Shown: positions 37,189 through 48,164, counted from the stretch's first letter. The stretch is 64,000 bases of DNA from Mesostigma viride (GCA_009746045.1 RPFO01000276.1:3277922-3341921), one strand, 5' to 3'. Notes: generated by a model not told the origin, from the letters alone. Numbers and translations are program-made.

Positions 37189-37737
37189 GGATGCTGGAAA
37201 ATTCGTGTTGTGCTGGATAATTCGTGTTGTGCTGGATGCACAGAAGAAAGCGTACTACAGGGGCAGAACAAAGTGTACCTGATGCCAAGTATCATGCCAA
37301 GTGTTGAACATGGCATACCAGAGAAAGAGATGACAAGTTATTTTAGGATGTCGAACAAGGTGGACTAGAAGTGTTGCCTTTGTCAGCCGGGTGCACACTA
37401 TGTTCATAGGAGACAGCGAGTGTTGTTGGACCAGGTCAATGCAGAACGGTGGTGGATGGAATCTGCCCAGATCACGCGATGTTGCCTGCCGAGATCACGA
37501 GATCTTGGGCAAGAAAATGAGGTATGGCTAGCGACTGTAATATATATTTAGTGTTTGATAGTGTTTGTGGCTTCATTTTGTATTGAGAACAGAGCCGATT
37601 TCAGCCATTTTCGGTTTGGAAACCGGGTGTTCTGCGAAGTAAGTAAGTAAGAACTTGCGCATGGGCATGCCACAGAGGCTATGCTCATCTCATTAGAAAA
37701 AAAAATTACATGAAAGTTAAAAATATCGTCTGCATCA
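37189..37737. other. Intergenic, no gene seen
   Basis: Downstream of the sterol desaturase. A 21-bp direct repeat ending in TTCGTGTTGTGCTGGAT is at about 37200-37240. 37630-37700 is the inverted relative of the repeat at 4245-4335, with its AAGT run. Confidence 0.5.
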
Positions 37738-37779
37738 GAAAAAAAAGTACATGTAGCACATATCCGTGAGAAGGGGCAT

Positions 37780-37916
37780 TAATTAATATAATAAGCACGT
37801 GACTGCGTCACGTGGGTGCCAATACAGAGTAAAGGAACCTTCAACCCTAGATATACACAGCGAGAACGAGGGAGGGCGCCCTAGCTTCTCTCATTGCCGC
37901 AAGTGGGCAGGCCACA
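37780..37916 (-). mobile_element. H2-type 3' end inserted in H7
   Basis: The duplication GAGAAGGGGCAT is at 37768-37779 and 37917-37928. The insert begins with a TTAATTAA-like tail and the hairpin CACGTGAC-TGC-GTCACGTG (reversed here), followed by the same UTR as 12590-12700. A very short 5'-truncated copy. Confidence 0.8.
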
Positions 37917-37929
37917 GAGAAGGGGCATA

Positions 37930-38251
37930 TCAAGGAGACGTCACTCCCCGGACAGGAGAACTTTTGCGGATGACTGTAGGTGTAAGTTGGCGATGCCATG
38001 GTAACCGGAGACGTCCGTCCTATAGTCAGCAAAATTGGTGCGAGAGGTCCCCAGTTCGATTCCGGTCGGATTCATTTGCAGATCGCGTTTTCCGCGTTTT
38101 CCGCGGCCTGGCACTGAACGCAAAGGTTTTCACCTTTGCGGAGTGTCTGATCAGAATATCAAGGAGACAACCAGCGCAGGCCAGAAATCGGGAGAATCCG
38201 GACCATGGTAGCTCGAGCCTGCCGTTATCTTGTCCGCATGTTCGAGTCGAG
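37930..38251 (+). mobile_element. SINE-H copy interrupted by SINE-J
   Basis: The outer duplication AGAGAAGGGGCATA is at 37916-37929 and 38252-38265. The outer element is the tRNA-like repeat also seen at 28469-28556. Inside it SINE-J (37940-38155) is inserted, with its own 13-bp duplication ATATCAAGGAGAC at 37927-37939 and 38156-38168. That makes two insertion events in 320 bp on top of an already hit target. Confidence 0.75.
37940..38155 (+). mobile_element. SINE-J copy 1, tRNA-like with 3' hairpin
   Basis: Shares with copy 2 the blocks ACTCCCCGG, GGAGAACTTTTGCGGATGAC, CGTCCGTCCTATAGTCAGC, GGTCCCCAGTTCGATTC and a 3' hairpin CGCAAAGG-TTTTCA-CCTTTGCG. GTTCGATTCCGG fits a pol III B box and TATAGTCAGCAAAATTGG is a weak A box. 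It lacks the first 58 bp seen in copy 2. Confidence 0.7.
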
Positions 38252-38335
38252 AGAGAAGGGGCATACAGCTACATTGAACATTCTGCAGGCTACTTCCTGC
38301 AAGGGCCGGTAGGGTGTAAGCTACACCTGCTCTGG

Positions 38336-38604
38336 TACTCCTACACACACAGATCTCGAATGATTTATCTAGTACCAAATCCGAAAGGCTTGCATCACTC
38401 CCCGGAAAGGAGAACTTTTGCGGATGACTGTAGGTGTCAGTTGGCGATGCCTTAGGATCAGGAGACGTCCGTCCTATAGTCAGCAAAAGTTGGTGCAAGA
38501 GGTCCCCAGTTCGATTCTGGCCTGGATTCATTTGCAGATCGCGTTTTCCGCGGACCGGCACTGAACGCAAATGGTTTTCACCTTTGCGGCGTGCCAAATC
38601 AGAA
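38336..38604 (+). mobile_element. SINE-J copy 2, complete
   Basis: The 14-bp duplication TACACCTGCTCTGG is at 38322-38335 and 38605-38618, giving a 269-bp element with precise ends. The B-box-like GTTCGATTCTGG is at about 38509-38520 and the 3' hairpin at about 38568-38590. There is no poly(A), and no simple-repeat tail either. Confidence 0.78.
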
Positions 38605-38911
38605 TACACCTGCTCTGGGTGCACAAAGTGCACCTGCACCACTATAACCTGTATTCCAAGATGCAGCTACTGTTGAGGACATAGGGTGGAAGATCATAGG
38701 GTGGAAGATCATCATGGCTAAACAATTAATGGCTAGGGCATGCATGGCGTCTCAGGCTCTCAGCAGAGCATAGCTCTCTGCATATAGGCAAAGTTCTCAA
38801 GGAAATGGCGCGAATAATGCATTATGACTTGGCAGCACTAATATGCCGCTGTGGTTGTGCTACGAGCGTGCAGCGAGGCCAGTGCGGCTGACATGACGTT
38901 TAGGGTAGCAG

Positions 38912-39210
38912 CCATGCCGAAAAGGGGTCCAGAGTGGGATTGTGTGAAGGAGAAGGTGGAACAATCCACTAATCCTTTAACTGGTAAATTGGTTTATGAG
39001 ACGAAGCAATTCTTATTTTGCAACAAGAACTTCTACTCCAAGAGCGGGCCCATCAGCTCAAGCCGTATCCGAGCACACTTTGCCGGCATCTCAGGGTCAG
39101 GGGCGGTGGCCTGCGACAAGTTTCCGGAAGATGTACTCGTGAAAGCAGTTTCTCAAGATCGCCGGCAAGAAGACGCACAATGCGGATGCCAAGGGGCAGC
39201 ATGCTTTTAG
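38912..39210 (+). pseudogene. hAT-like transposase N-terminal fragment
   Basis: MPKRGPEWDCVKEKVEQSTN at 38912 leads to a BED-like finger (FLFCNKNFYSKSG, SSSRIRAHFAGISGSGAVAC) and DKFPEDV, the usual start of hAT/DUF659 transposases. The frame then drifts and ends by about 39210. Only the N-terminus is present; the second Cys of the expected C-x2-C is replaced by Asn-Lys. Confidence 0.55.
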
Positions 39211-39299
39211 CAGAGCGGTGGGGGAAATGGGATCAGCTGGGCGGCCTGGGCCTGCGGCTGCCTCGTCGGCGGCTCCTGTCGACAAGGGCCGGTGGCTGA

Positions 39300-41640
39300 T
39301 CACTAAGTGCCAACCCGGGTCGCCAACAAAGACGGGCAATCATAAGCACAACATCGAACAGGGATCACTGAATGCAGGTCACAAATGAAGGATGTCAACC
39401 AGTGATTGCATGTGTAACAAATCTCAATCAATATTGCATATTGCATGAACATCATAGACGAGCGTGCTCATGGGGTAAGTAATCAATTGAAAAACATGGG
39501 GAAATGACATGCTGTGTTCATTACTATCTATGCTAGTTGTTTCCCACGCGGATGCACACCCTAGCGCCCCTCAAAACACCGCATTTTGGCACGCGGTACT
39601 TTGGAGCGTGGTATTTTGGAGCCCATAGTATATACCCGTATTTTGGAGCCCAAAGTATATACTCGCGTACCGTACTTGCCAACCCGGAATCCAGAGTCAT
39701 GTACTAATGAGACATGTGCATAGATGGTACATGGGCCTCGCAAAGCCAAGCCAACTGTGCAGGGCCAGGTCGTCTCATCACCTGATGACCACAAACCTAA
39801 GCTCATAACTGTAGCACAATTAATGAGTCTTTGCACGCCTGGGCTGGCCATGCACGTGTTGCAGTTGGTATGCGCTGTTTGTCCGCACCCAAGCTGAAAG
39901 CATGCGATCAAGTCATGCATCATCAAAGAACCGACTTTCCCCGGTTACAGAGCCAAGTCTTCAGCAAATCTAGCTCTGCGTTTTTCACGTACAGAGAAAC
40001 ATGAGTGAAGTATGGCCCTCCTTTTTCAGGTATCCCTGCGATCGAGATGGTTGCGTCTGCCCTCTCCCCATCCCGTCCTGCTGGTTGCATGCTACTGGGG
40101 TCGGCCAGGGTGGACAGATGTCTACAAAAGTCCCTAACCGGCGTTGCATTGTCTGGCTCAGTCGTCTGAAGTCCCTAGCAGCATGCACATTTACTACAGC
40201 CATATAATTGAAATATATTCTCATGCCCTATGACCTTTGGACGCGATGACAACATATTAGGAATCGATGCGGATGGTATAGCAACCGTTCACTTGTAAGT
40301 GAACCCTTCAGATTCATCTTCTGCTGCGATGCTGCCGCGATAAGGGGCGGCAAAAGGTAACCTGCATGCCGACTGGCTCCTCGCCAGTCGTCCGCCATTG
40401 TTGATCACGTTACCCGCGCTCTCATGACCGACATGCTCTGCGCTAGTTTACAATGACCATTGCAAATGTCATTGTAAATTGGTAGGGGTCGTTGTAAACA
40501 GGTTGGCAAATCCTGCCGGAAGTTCGCCGAGTCTGAGACTGGCTATCCTTTTTAAATTTGTCTGGCTAGTGGCTACGAAAAATTATTTCTTTTGAATTCG
40601 CCAATTCAGACTTGCCTACCTAACCTGAAACCAAGACCTTTCACCTTACTTCAATAAAAATGCTATCGGGAAGACCACAGTCCTAAGTTGGATCCACTAA
40701 TAATAACCCTGTCGGTTCACCTGCGCGGGAATAAACTTAACTCAACTCAACTCAACTCAACAGTCCGAAGACGTGACAAGACCTAAATGATCAGCCGCGA
40801 ATCGCCGAGCAGTACGGAGATGACCGGCTGACCGCTGACCCGCAGGTGCGGTGACTGCCTCACTGGTGAGCTTCTGCGATGTGAAATGGTGAGCACAGAG
40901 CGATTTGCAGTGAGCACTCCAAAGGCCGAAGGCCCCAAACTCTTAATTTAAATAAGTACTTCAAGTCTTTAGAGTGATGGCCTGATGGAGAGGTCAAGAG
41001 GTCATTATAAATCTGAACTCTTATTAAACATACCGAGCGTCGAACCACTGATCGACCTATGGGAGTTGCTACTGCCTAGTCCCCACTGACTACTGACTAC
41101 TGAGTGCTGTACTGATATCTTATACACGGTGGTTGCAGGTTGGGAATAGGGATCCTGGAATTTTGTTGCGTCGTGCGCCCTGCGAAGTTTCAACATGAAA
41201 CCTACGGGGAAATTGCCGACGACGCCTGGACGACGCGATAATTATGTCGACGACATCGTGCATCTGCTGCCTTGAGCACTGCCAAACGCTCTTTGTATAA
41301 TTCGGTCGTGATATGCGACGGGAATATCATTTCTTATTTTGCAGTACAGATGGTGAACCGCATGGTGAACCGCTCTTCATAGTTTTGCAGTGACTATGAA
41401 GATTTGATGAACATTGGAGCTTGATCTTACCCTACCGAGAATCAACCCTACTGCTCGCCCTGCTTGCGTTCGTGTGTTGATTTTCAAGGATCATCATAAA
41501 AATATTATGAAAATGGGTAGCCCATGCGACATTGGACGATAGCAGGGCGTATTCTTTACCCTGCGAAGTCGGTCGCCTTGCTTTCTCCCCGTGTCGAATT
41601 GCTTCCATGGCTCGTCGGTTGATGGGCCGGTACAACTGAC
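39300..41640. other. No gene seen
   Basis: 39585-39680 holds a partly duplicated GTATTTTGGAGCCCA motif. 40733-40760 is an (AACTC)n run following GCGGGAATAAA, which looks like a retroposon tail. Nothing else is recognisable. Confidence 0.45.
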
Positions 41641-41711
41641 GCTTAGGCCTGTATCTGAGCCTGCAGCTGTGCTTGGAGGAAGAGTGGTGAAATCACACCC
41701 GTGGCATCGAA

Positions 41712-43379
41712 ATGGAACCTACGGCAGCCGGCGCACAGCATCCGTGGTTCACGCCCTTGAAGCTCCTCGCACTTTTCTGCGTAATAAACCTGCTCAATTA
41801 CGTGGATCGCGGGGTTATCGCCAGCAACGGCGTCAACGGGTCGCGAGGTACCGACGACGATGGAGGAGGAGGCGACGGCGACAACGCCTGCAGATCGGAC
41901 GGCAAGCTGTGCGAGCAAGGTTCGGGCATCCAAGCCGCGTTTCACCTCACGAATTTCCAAGACGGCATACTTCCGGCCGCGTTCATGGTCGGGCTGCTGG
42001 TGGCATCCCCTATCTTCGCGGATCTCTCCAAGCGGCACGACCCCTTCCGCCTGATTGGCTGGGGGCTGTCCATCTGGACCGCGGCCGCCACGGGCTGCGG
42101 CCTGGCCACCAGCTTTGTGATGATGACCCTCTGCCGGATGGCGGTGGGGGTGGGCGAGGCCTCGTTCGTGAGCCTGGCGGCCCCCTTCATCGACGACTAC
42201 GCCCCCCCCGAGCAGCGCACGCAGTGGCTTGCGCTCTTCTACATGTGCATCCCCTCCGGCATCGCGCTGGGGTACATCCTGGGCGGTCTTGTCGCCACCG
42301 CCACCAACTGGCGCGCACCGTTCTTCCTCGAGGCCGCTCTCATGCTGCCCTTTGCCGCCTTCTATTTTATCGCCACGCCCGTCCCGCTGCGCACCGGAAT
42401 GTCATCTTCTGATCGCACGGCCGATGCCGCCTGCTCCGACAACTACCCCAGCCCCCTCCTCGAATCCCCCTGGGATGCCCCTGCCAGCACATCAGTGGAC
42501 GTGGCCGACGGCCCCGAGCTTGGGCCGGATGCCAGTGAAAAACAGCCGTGGCGCGTCTCAGCCCACGGAGACAGCAGCGGTGGAGGAGGGCAGGAAAGCT
42601 CAGGCACGCACAGGGCGCGCGGTGGGTGCGGTGGCCGGCTGCAGGCGTTGCGTGAGCAAGGGGCCAGCATGTGGGGCGACCTGCGCAAGTTGGGCGCCAA
42701 CGCGCTCTTTGTGGCCATCGCCGGCGGCAACGTGGCCTACACGTGCACACTCGGCGCGTACGCTTACTGGGGCCCCAAAGCAGGCAAGCAGATATTCAAC
42801 ATGGCGGGGGCGGACACGGTGTTTGGCGGCGTAACTGTCATCACAGGGATATTGGGCACGCTGTCCGGCGGTCTATTATTAGACCGACTGTTCATGCCGA
42901 CACCGCCCAACGCGCTGTTGATCATGTGGGGGTGCTCCCTGGCAGGGTTTGTCGCACTGCAGGTAGCGTTTCTGCTCCCGACCGCCACCACGTTCACGCT
43001 TGCGTTCGCGCTGGGCGAGTTCCTCATGTTCAACACACAGGGGCCAGGGGCGGCGGCGCTGCTGTGGTCCGTCCCGCCAGGCCTGCGCGCGCCTGCCTGC
43101 GCGCTCGTTACGGTGGTCATCCATTTGTTTGGAGACGTACCCTCGCCCCCCCTGGTGGGTTTGCTGCAGGACCGGGTGGACAACTGGCGCGTGAGCATGT
43201 CCGCGGTGACACTTGTCATCTTGTTGGCGGCCGCGTGCTGGGTGCGCGGGTGGCTGGTGGCCAGGGAGGCGGAGAGGCGGGGCGACGGGCGGCTGGTGGT
43301 CAGCTCCATCAGTGAGTCGCTCAGGGAGAACGATGCGTGTACAGGTGGCGCCACGTCCGGGTCGCGTGGTGACAAGTGA
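41712..43379 (+). CDS. Spinster-type MFS transporter
   Basis: A single-exon ORF of 555 residues from ATG 41712. It is a major-facilitator protein of the Spinster (SPNS) family, whose known members export sphingosine-1-phosphate or lysophospholipids or act in lysosomes; the substrate here cannot be read from sequence. Features: TM1 with LFCVINLLNYVDRG (family hallmark), then an extracytosolic Gly/Asp-rich insert (about 40-60), FQDGILPAAFMVGLLVASPI, RMAVGVGEASFVSLAAPFID (TM4 signature), and FYMCIPSGIALGYILGGLVA. A long hydrophilic middle loop (about 225-320) separates two six-helix halves; the C-terminal half has GVTVITGILGTLSGGLLLDR. The Ser/Arg-rich C-terminus is cytosolic. An AATAAA at about 43413 may be its poly(A) signal. 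No neighbour suggests a pathway. Confidence 0.9.
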   Translation: MEPTAAGAQHPWFTPLKLLALFCVINLLNYVDRGVIASNGVNGSRGTDDDGGGGDGDNACRSDGKLCEQGSGIQAAFHLTNFQDGILPAAFMVGLLVASPIFADLSKRHDPFRLIGWGLSIWTAAATGCGLATSFVMMTLCRMAVGVGEASFVSLAAPFIDDYAPPEQRTQWLALFYMCIPSGIALGYILGGLVATATNWRAPFFLEAALMLPFAAFYFIATPVPLRTGMSSSDRTADAACSDNYPSPLLESPWDAPASTSVDVADGPELGPDASEKQPWRVSAHGDSSGGGGQESSGTHRARGGCGGRLQALREQGASMWGDLRKLGANALFVAIAGGNVAYTCTLGAYAYWGPKAGKQIFNMAGADTVFGGVTVITGILGTLSGGLLLDRLFMPTPPNALLIMWGCSLAGFVALQVAFLLPTATTFTLAFALGEFLMFNTQGPGAAALLWSVPPGLRAPACALVTVVIHLFGDVPSPPLVGLLQDRVDNWRVSMSAVTLVILLAAACWVRGWLVAREAERRGDGRLVVSSISESLRENDACTGGATSGSRGDK

Positions 43380-43763
43380 GCGGTGGGACTACCCCTGCGG
43401 CCCAAGGGACATCAATAAATGAGATGATAAAGAGTTAGGAGTGAAGGACATGGATGAGGATGATCGATAGGAGATGATACGGGACCATGATACGGGACAT
43501 GGGGGAAGGACATGGAGCTGTCGGGGAAGGGACGCAATGGCCAGGGCGGAGGAGGATGCAGAACGGAATGGATGGGGCGCAGCGGGGGTTATATCAGGGA
43601 CGTAAGGGAGGCATAAATTATAAGATACCAGGGAGGTATAAACGATGCGAGAGATGATGCTTGTGTGTGCTTCCCCCTGGCATAGACACCCTGCCTGGGG
43701 CGATGTATCTCCAATTCGCAAAGGAGGTGGCAGCTGGTAACGAGGCTGCTTGGTCAAAGCGTT

Positions 43764-43797
43764 CATGTGTAGAGGCCACCAGTGGCCTCTACACATG
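43764..43797. other. 34-bp hairpin with 16-bp perfect arms
   Basis: CATGTGTAGAGGCCAC, a two-base CA spacer, then the exact complement GTGGCCTCTACACATG. It lies about 385 bp downstream of the transporter stop. No repeat elsewhere in the window shares it. Confidence 0.7.
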
Positions 43798-44240
43798 CCT
43801 GCTCGGCTGCCCCGTAATGTGGGTATTGCCTCCAAGGGCGCAGTATGGTCTCCAGATGCTAACCAGCCCAGCGTGTCTGGGTTGCGCGCTCGGTGGCGTG
43901 GAAGCCTTTGCCACCTGAAGTCCAGGGTGCCAGAATCGTTTCAACGACGTCAAATGTGTGTGGGCTCCTTAGAGCTCATCTTTGGCCAGCCTAGGGTGTT
44001 TATACTCTGCCAGCTCAGTGGAGACTCAGAGGCCCAGACCTACTATTGGGGCCGGGTGTAGATCGCATGCAATTTGACATGCATGGCTGGGACGCAAGCC
44101 ACAGGGGACAATATAGCCCCTTTAGGACAATTTGGGCAGAGAAGCAACAGCCTTACAGCAGTTTTGGACCAACAAGGGCTAACTGCAGTCTCCAGTGACA
44201 GCCTGTACAAGCTTGAACCCCATGCACACGACAGCTGTTA

Positions 44241-44362
44241 ATCTAAGTACTGGATGTGCCTTTGGGGGATAGTGAATGATTGGTATACTCTTGAGCCTGG
44301 TATCTAAGTACTAGATGTGCCTTTGGGGGATAGTGAATGATTGGTATACTCTTGAGCCTGGT
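44241..44362. repeat. Direct 61-bp duplication
   Basis: Two adjacent copies starting ATCTAAGTACT(G/A)GATGTGC and ending CTTGAGCCTGGT differ at a single visible base. Recent tandem duplication in non-coding DNA. Confidence 0.85.
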
Positions 44363-44950
44363 ATTGTCTTGAGCATGTATCAGATCGTGTTTGGGAACTG
44401 CGCATGAGGACAGGATTGCTGCCCGCATGGGTCTCATGGTCGTATGCACGCAGCTCAAATCTGAGTGGACAACCAGCTTGGATGGCCCAGGTTTTAATAG
44501 CGCAACAGCAATGCCTGTGGCATCGGTACGTCCAGAGATGCATGTATATACTACATGTCTCCTTGATATACTACAGCTCTGAATGACTCTGAACCCAGGG
44601 CCCCTTATTTCCTGATGCCCATAGCTGGGGGCATGCGTGGTACTGAACACTTGTACATACTACTATTATATTATGTCAGCAGTGGCACGAAAATCGCTCT
44701 ATGTACCATGCGCATGCCTGCTTATGCCTTTGAATTTTGTATGTGACCTAGACACAGAATGTCGCTGGATAACTGATGTAAGCTATCTAGAGAAGTTTAC
44801 TAAAACATGCAGGCAGGCAAGCATGGTGCGGCTGCCACCCGTGGGCCGCTGGGCGCTGGCCATGCACCAGTGTGAGGGTATTGATATCGATCAATAAAGA
44901 TCAGCTAGCTGCATGGACTTCTGCACGTACGTAAATCGACTGATCCACGA

Positions 44951-45250
44951 CTTAATTAATTCATTAGCTAGTCTCGTGTCCCCGTTGGGAGACCACGGAG
45001 CACAGAATTCCCCAATTAATGATATAGGGGGCCGGCTACAAAAACGATCCTAGCAACTCTACTCAGCAAAGCGCCCCTTCCTCTTGGGGGGGGGGCGGGG
45101 GGCTTGCCCAAAGGGGCGGGCGTACGTGTGGGCCTGGACAATGGTCTGCCACCTCTAATCTTGTCCTTCATGACAGTCAAAGCGAGAGAGATCGAGGGGG
45201 AGGAAATGCGGTGTTTAATCTGGGCCGGGACCACTAGGTCGGCCAGCGGC
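44951..45250 (-). mobile_element. LINE fragment (family G/F-like) 3' end
   Basis: A TTAATTAATTCATT tail, the hairpin TCCCC-GTT-GGGAG (44979-44992), then on the minus strand a short ORF end rich in Pro and basic residues (about 45060-45130), similar to the end at 9600-9650. The 5' limit is uncertain. Confidence 0.55.
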
Positions 45251-45423
45251 TGATCTGTAATTACGGTTCATGGCTCAGGTCTACCAACCCGTCTGGGTTT
45301 GTAAGTCCTCGGCCAGGGCCATGGAGGCCAGGTCGATCAGGATCGATCGATATGCCGCCCTAGCTGGCTGGCCAAGCCGCTGGGGGCCGGCCAGTCCAAG
45401 GGCGGTGTCAATTAATGAACTAA

Positions 45424-46815
45424 TTCTAAACACTTGCTCCCGTGGGGGAGTCAAGGAGCATTAACCCCGATGGATGGATGGATGGATGGATGGATGGATG
45501 GATGGATGGATGGATGGATGGATGGATGGATGGATGGATGGATGGATGGATGGATGGATGGATGGATGGATGGATGGATGGATGGATGGATGGATGGATG
45601 GATGGATGGATGGATGGATGGATGGATGGATGGATGGATGGATGGATGGATGGATGGATGGATGGATGGATGGATGGATGGATGGATGGATGGATGGATG
45701 GATGGATGGATGGATGGATGGATGGATGGATGGATGGATGGATGGATGGATGGATGGATGGATGGATGGATGGATGGATGGATGGATGGATGGATGGATG
45801 GATGGATGGATGGATGGATGGATGGATGGATGGATGGATGGATGGATGGATGGATGGATGGATGGATGGATGGATGGATGGATGGATGGATGGATGGATG
45901 GATGGATGGATGGATGGATGGATGGATGGATGGATGGATGGATGGATGGATGGATGGATGGATGGATGGATGGATGGATGGATGGATGGATGGATGGATG
46001 GATGGATGGATGGATGGATGGATGGATGGATCATGGATGGATGGATGGATGGATGGATGGATGGATGGATGGATGGATGGATGGATGGATGGATGGATGG
46101 ATGGATGGATGGATGGATGGATGGATGGATGGATGGATGGATGGATGGATGGATGGATGGATGGATGGATGGATGGATGGATGGATGGATGGATGGATGG
46201 ATGGATGGATGGATGGATGGATGGATGGATGGATGGATGGATGGATGGATGGATGGATGGATGGATGGATGGATGGATGGATGGATGGATGGATGGATGG
46301 ATGGATGGATGGATGGATGGATGGATGGATGGATGGATGGATGGATGGATGGATGGATGGATGGATGGATGGATGGATGGATGGATGGATGGATGGATGG
46401 ATGGATGGATGGATGGATGGATGGATGGATGGATGGATGGATGGATGGATGGATGGATGGATGGATGGATGGATGGATGGATGGATGGATGGATGGAAGG
46501 ATGGATGGATGGAAGGATGGATGGATGGATGGATGGATGGATGGATGGATGGATGGATGGATGGATGGATGGATGGATGGATGGATGGATGGATGGATGG
46601 ATGGATGGATGGATGGATGGATGGATGGATGGATGGATGGATGGATGGATGGATGGATGGATGGATGGATGGATGGATGGATGGATGGATGGATGGATGG
46701 ATGGATGGATGGATGGATGGATGGATGGATGGATGGATGGATGGATGGATGGATGGATGGATGGATGGATGGATGGATGGATGGATGGATGGATGGATGG
46801 ATGGATGGATGGATT
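45424..46815 (-). repeat. LINE-A 3' end expanded into a 1.34-kb (GATG)n array
   Basis: 45424-45470 is a LINE-A 3' end (TTGCTCCCGTGGGGGAGTC, AGCATTAACCCCG). Its normal three or four GATG units are here extended to about 336 units (45471-46814), broken only at 46030 (ATCATGG) and near 46496 and 46513 (GGAAGG). The far side ends GGATTAATTAAATAATTAAT. The array is open in every frame on both strands (MDGW and SIHP periodic peptides); these are not proteins. Confidence 0.9.
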
Positions 46816-46868
46816 AATTAAATAATTAATTATCAGTTGTGCTCCGGAGTGGCATCTATCCGCTGGCC

Positions 46869-48159
46869 GGTAGTCGCCGGCCTGGGCGCCTAGTCAGGTG
46901 GGCATCAAAGATTGGTGTCTAGATGCTAGTCGGTGCCTAAGCAAGGTACGGAAGCCAGTGCGCGCCGGGTCCGACGGTCAGAGAACCGTCGCCCTTGGTA
47001 GCACAGATCCGCTGAGTGCCGGTAGTCTCGGGTTAGAGGCTCGAGCATGCACTATCGGGTAGCCTACCGGTAGTCTCGGGTTAGAGGCTCGAGCATGCTG
47101 CATGCCTTATCGGTTAGCGCCGCGCCGCTGAGCTCCTTGCGGCCTGGCCAGCTGCAAGGGTTCAATAGCAATCAGTGGCGGCTGCGGGCTCAGCCTCCCA
47201 CAATCGGTTCCCCAAACAACAAAAATCCCGTCTCCATCGCCGGCGTGCTAGCCAGCGGTGAAGGGCATTCAACTTGTATTCACAACAGTCAACCTTACCG
47301 TTGACAATTTTTCTGGGCTCATGGCGAGTGGCGCGGAGCGAACGCCAGCTGCAACCCAGGACCAGGGAACGCAAGCATCAACTCCGGCGGATGGGAGTGG
47401 CGCAGCCACCGTGGCGACTGAGCCAGCTGGTGGCTCGGTCAGCACAGCTCCGGGGCAGCAGTCAGCACCAACTGCCCGGAAAGTTTTCAAGAAAGAAGAG
47501 CTGCCAAGTAAGCTGCCAGAAATTCTGACGCCGTCCGCCGTGGAGGAGTTTATTAACAGCCTGGGCGAGCTCCGGCAGGACTACAACGAACTGTCCGACG
47601 CAGTTTTCCTCACCAAGCTGCGCCGGTCAGAGGTATGCAACGAGGCTACGGGTAATGCGGACGTGCGAGGGGTCATTATCAACGCCAGCAAAGAGGCGTG
47701 GACCTGGCCCGACACTGTGAAGGCCCTGCAAGAGGTGCTCGACACCTCAAGCTTTCCTGGTAGTCGCCGGCCTGGGCGCCTAGTCAGGTGGGCATCAAAG
47801 ATTGGTGTCTAGATGCTATAGTCGGTGCCTAAGCAAGGTACGGAAGCCAGTGCGCGCCGGGACGGTCAGAGAACCGTCGCCCTCGGTAGCACAGATCCGC
47901 TGAGTGCCGGTAGTCTCGGGTTAGAGGCTCAAGCATGCACTATCGGGTAGCCTACCGGTAGTCTCGGGTTAGAGGCTCGACCATGCCCTTATCGGTTAGC
48001 GCCGCGCCGCTGAGCTCCTTGCGGCCTGGCCAGCTGCAAGGGTTCAATAGCAATCAGTGGCGGCTGCGGGCTCAGCCTCCCACAATCGGTTCCCCAAACA
48101 ACAAAAATCCCGTCTCCATCGCCGGCGTGCTATAGCCAGCAGTGAAGGGCATTCAACTT
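46869..48159 (+). mobile_element. Small LTR element with gag only
   Basis: Direct repeats 46869-47275 and 47759-48159 (about 400 bp, starting GGTAGTCGCCGGCCTGGGC, ending GGGCATTCAACTT) flank an internal part of only 483 bp with one gag-like ORF. The two LTRs differ by a few small indels. No protease, RT or integrase is present, so it would depend on another element, like the TR-GAG type of non-autonomous LTR elements. I could not identify a primer-binding site or a target duplication. Confidence 0.7.
47321..47812 (+). CDS. Gag-like protein fragment
   Basis: From ATG 47321 (MASGAERTPAATQDQ): a low-complexity Ala/Thr/Gly N-terminus, then KVFKKEELPSKLPEILTPSA and VEEFINSLGELRQDYN, with a helical region like the start of retroelement capsid domains. 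The frame runs into the second LTR and stops at 47812, so the C-terminal capsid and nucleocapsid are missing. Assignment as gag rests mainly on its place between LTRs. Confidence 0.5.
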   Translation: MASGAERTPAATQDQGTQASTPADGSGAATVATEPAGGSVSTAPGQQSAPTARKVFKKEELPSKLPEILTPSAVEEFINSLGELRQDYNELSDAVFLTKLRRSEVCNEATGNADVRGVIINASKEAWTWPDTVKALQEVLDTSSFPGSRRPGRLVRWASKIGV

Positions 48160-48164
48160 TATCT

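Larger units (their letters stand above)
37738..38800 (-). mobile_element. Half-LINE 3' UTR fragment (H7) hit by several small elements
   Basis: Pieces of the H1/H4/H5 3' UTR (TACATGTAGCACATATCC, GAGAAGGGGCATA, GGCTACTTCCTGCAAGGG, CACCTGCTCTGGGTGCAC, AAGATCATCATGGCTA) lie in order from 37745 to about 38800. They are separated by insertions at 37780-37916, 37930-38251 and 38336-38604, each with its own target duplication. No ORF1 remains. Confidence 0.75.

Noticed and set aside
38000-38060. tRNA gene suggested by GTTCGATTCCGG
   Set aside because: No cloverleaf can be drawn; the same block recurs in SINE-J copy 2, so it is a SINE promoter.
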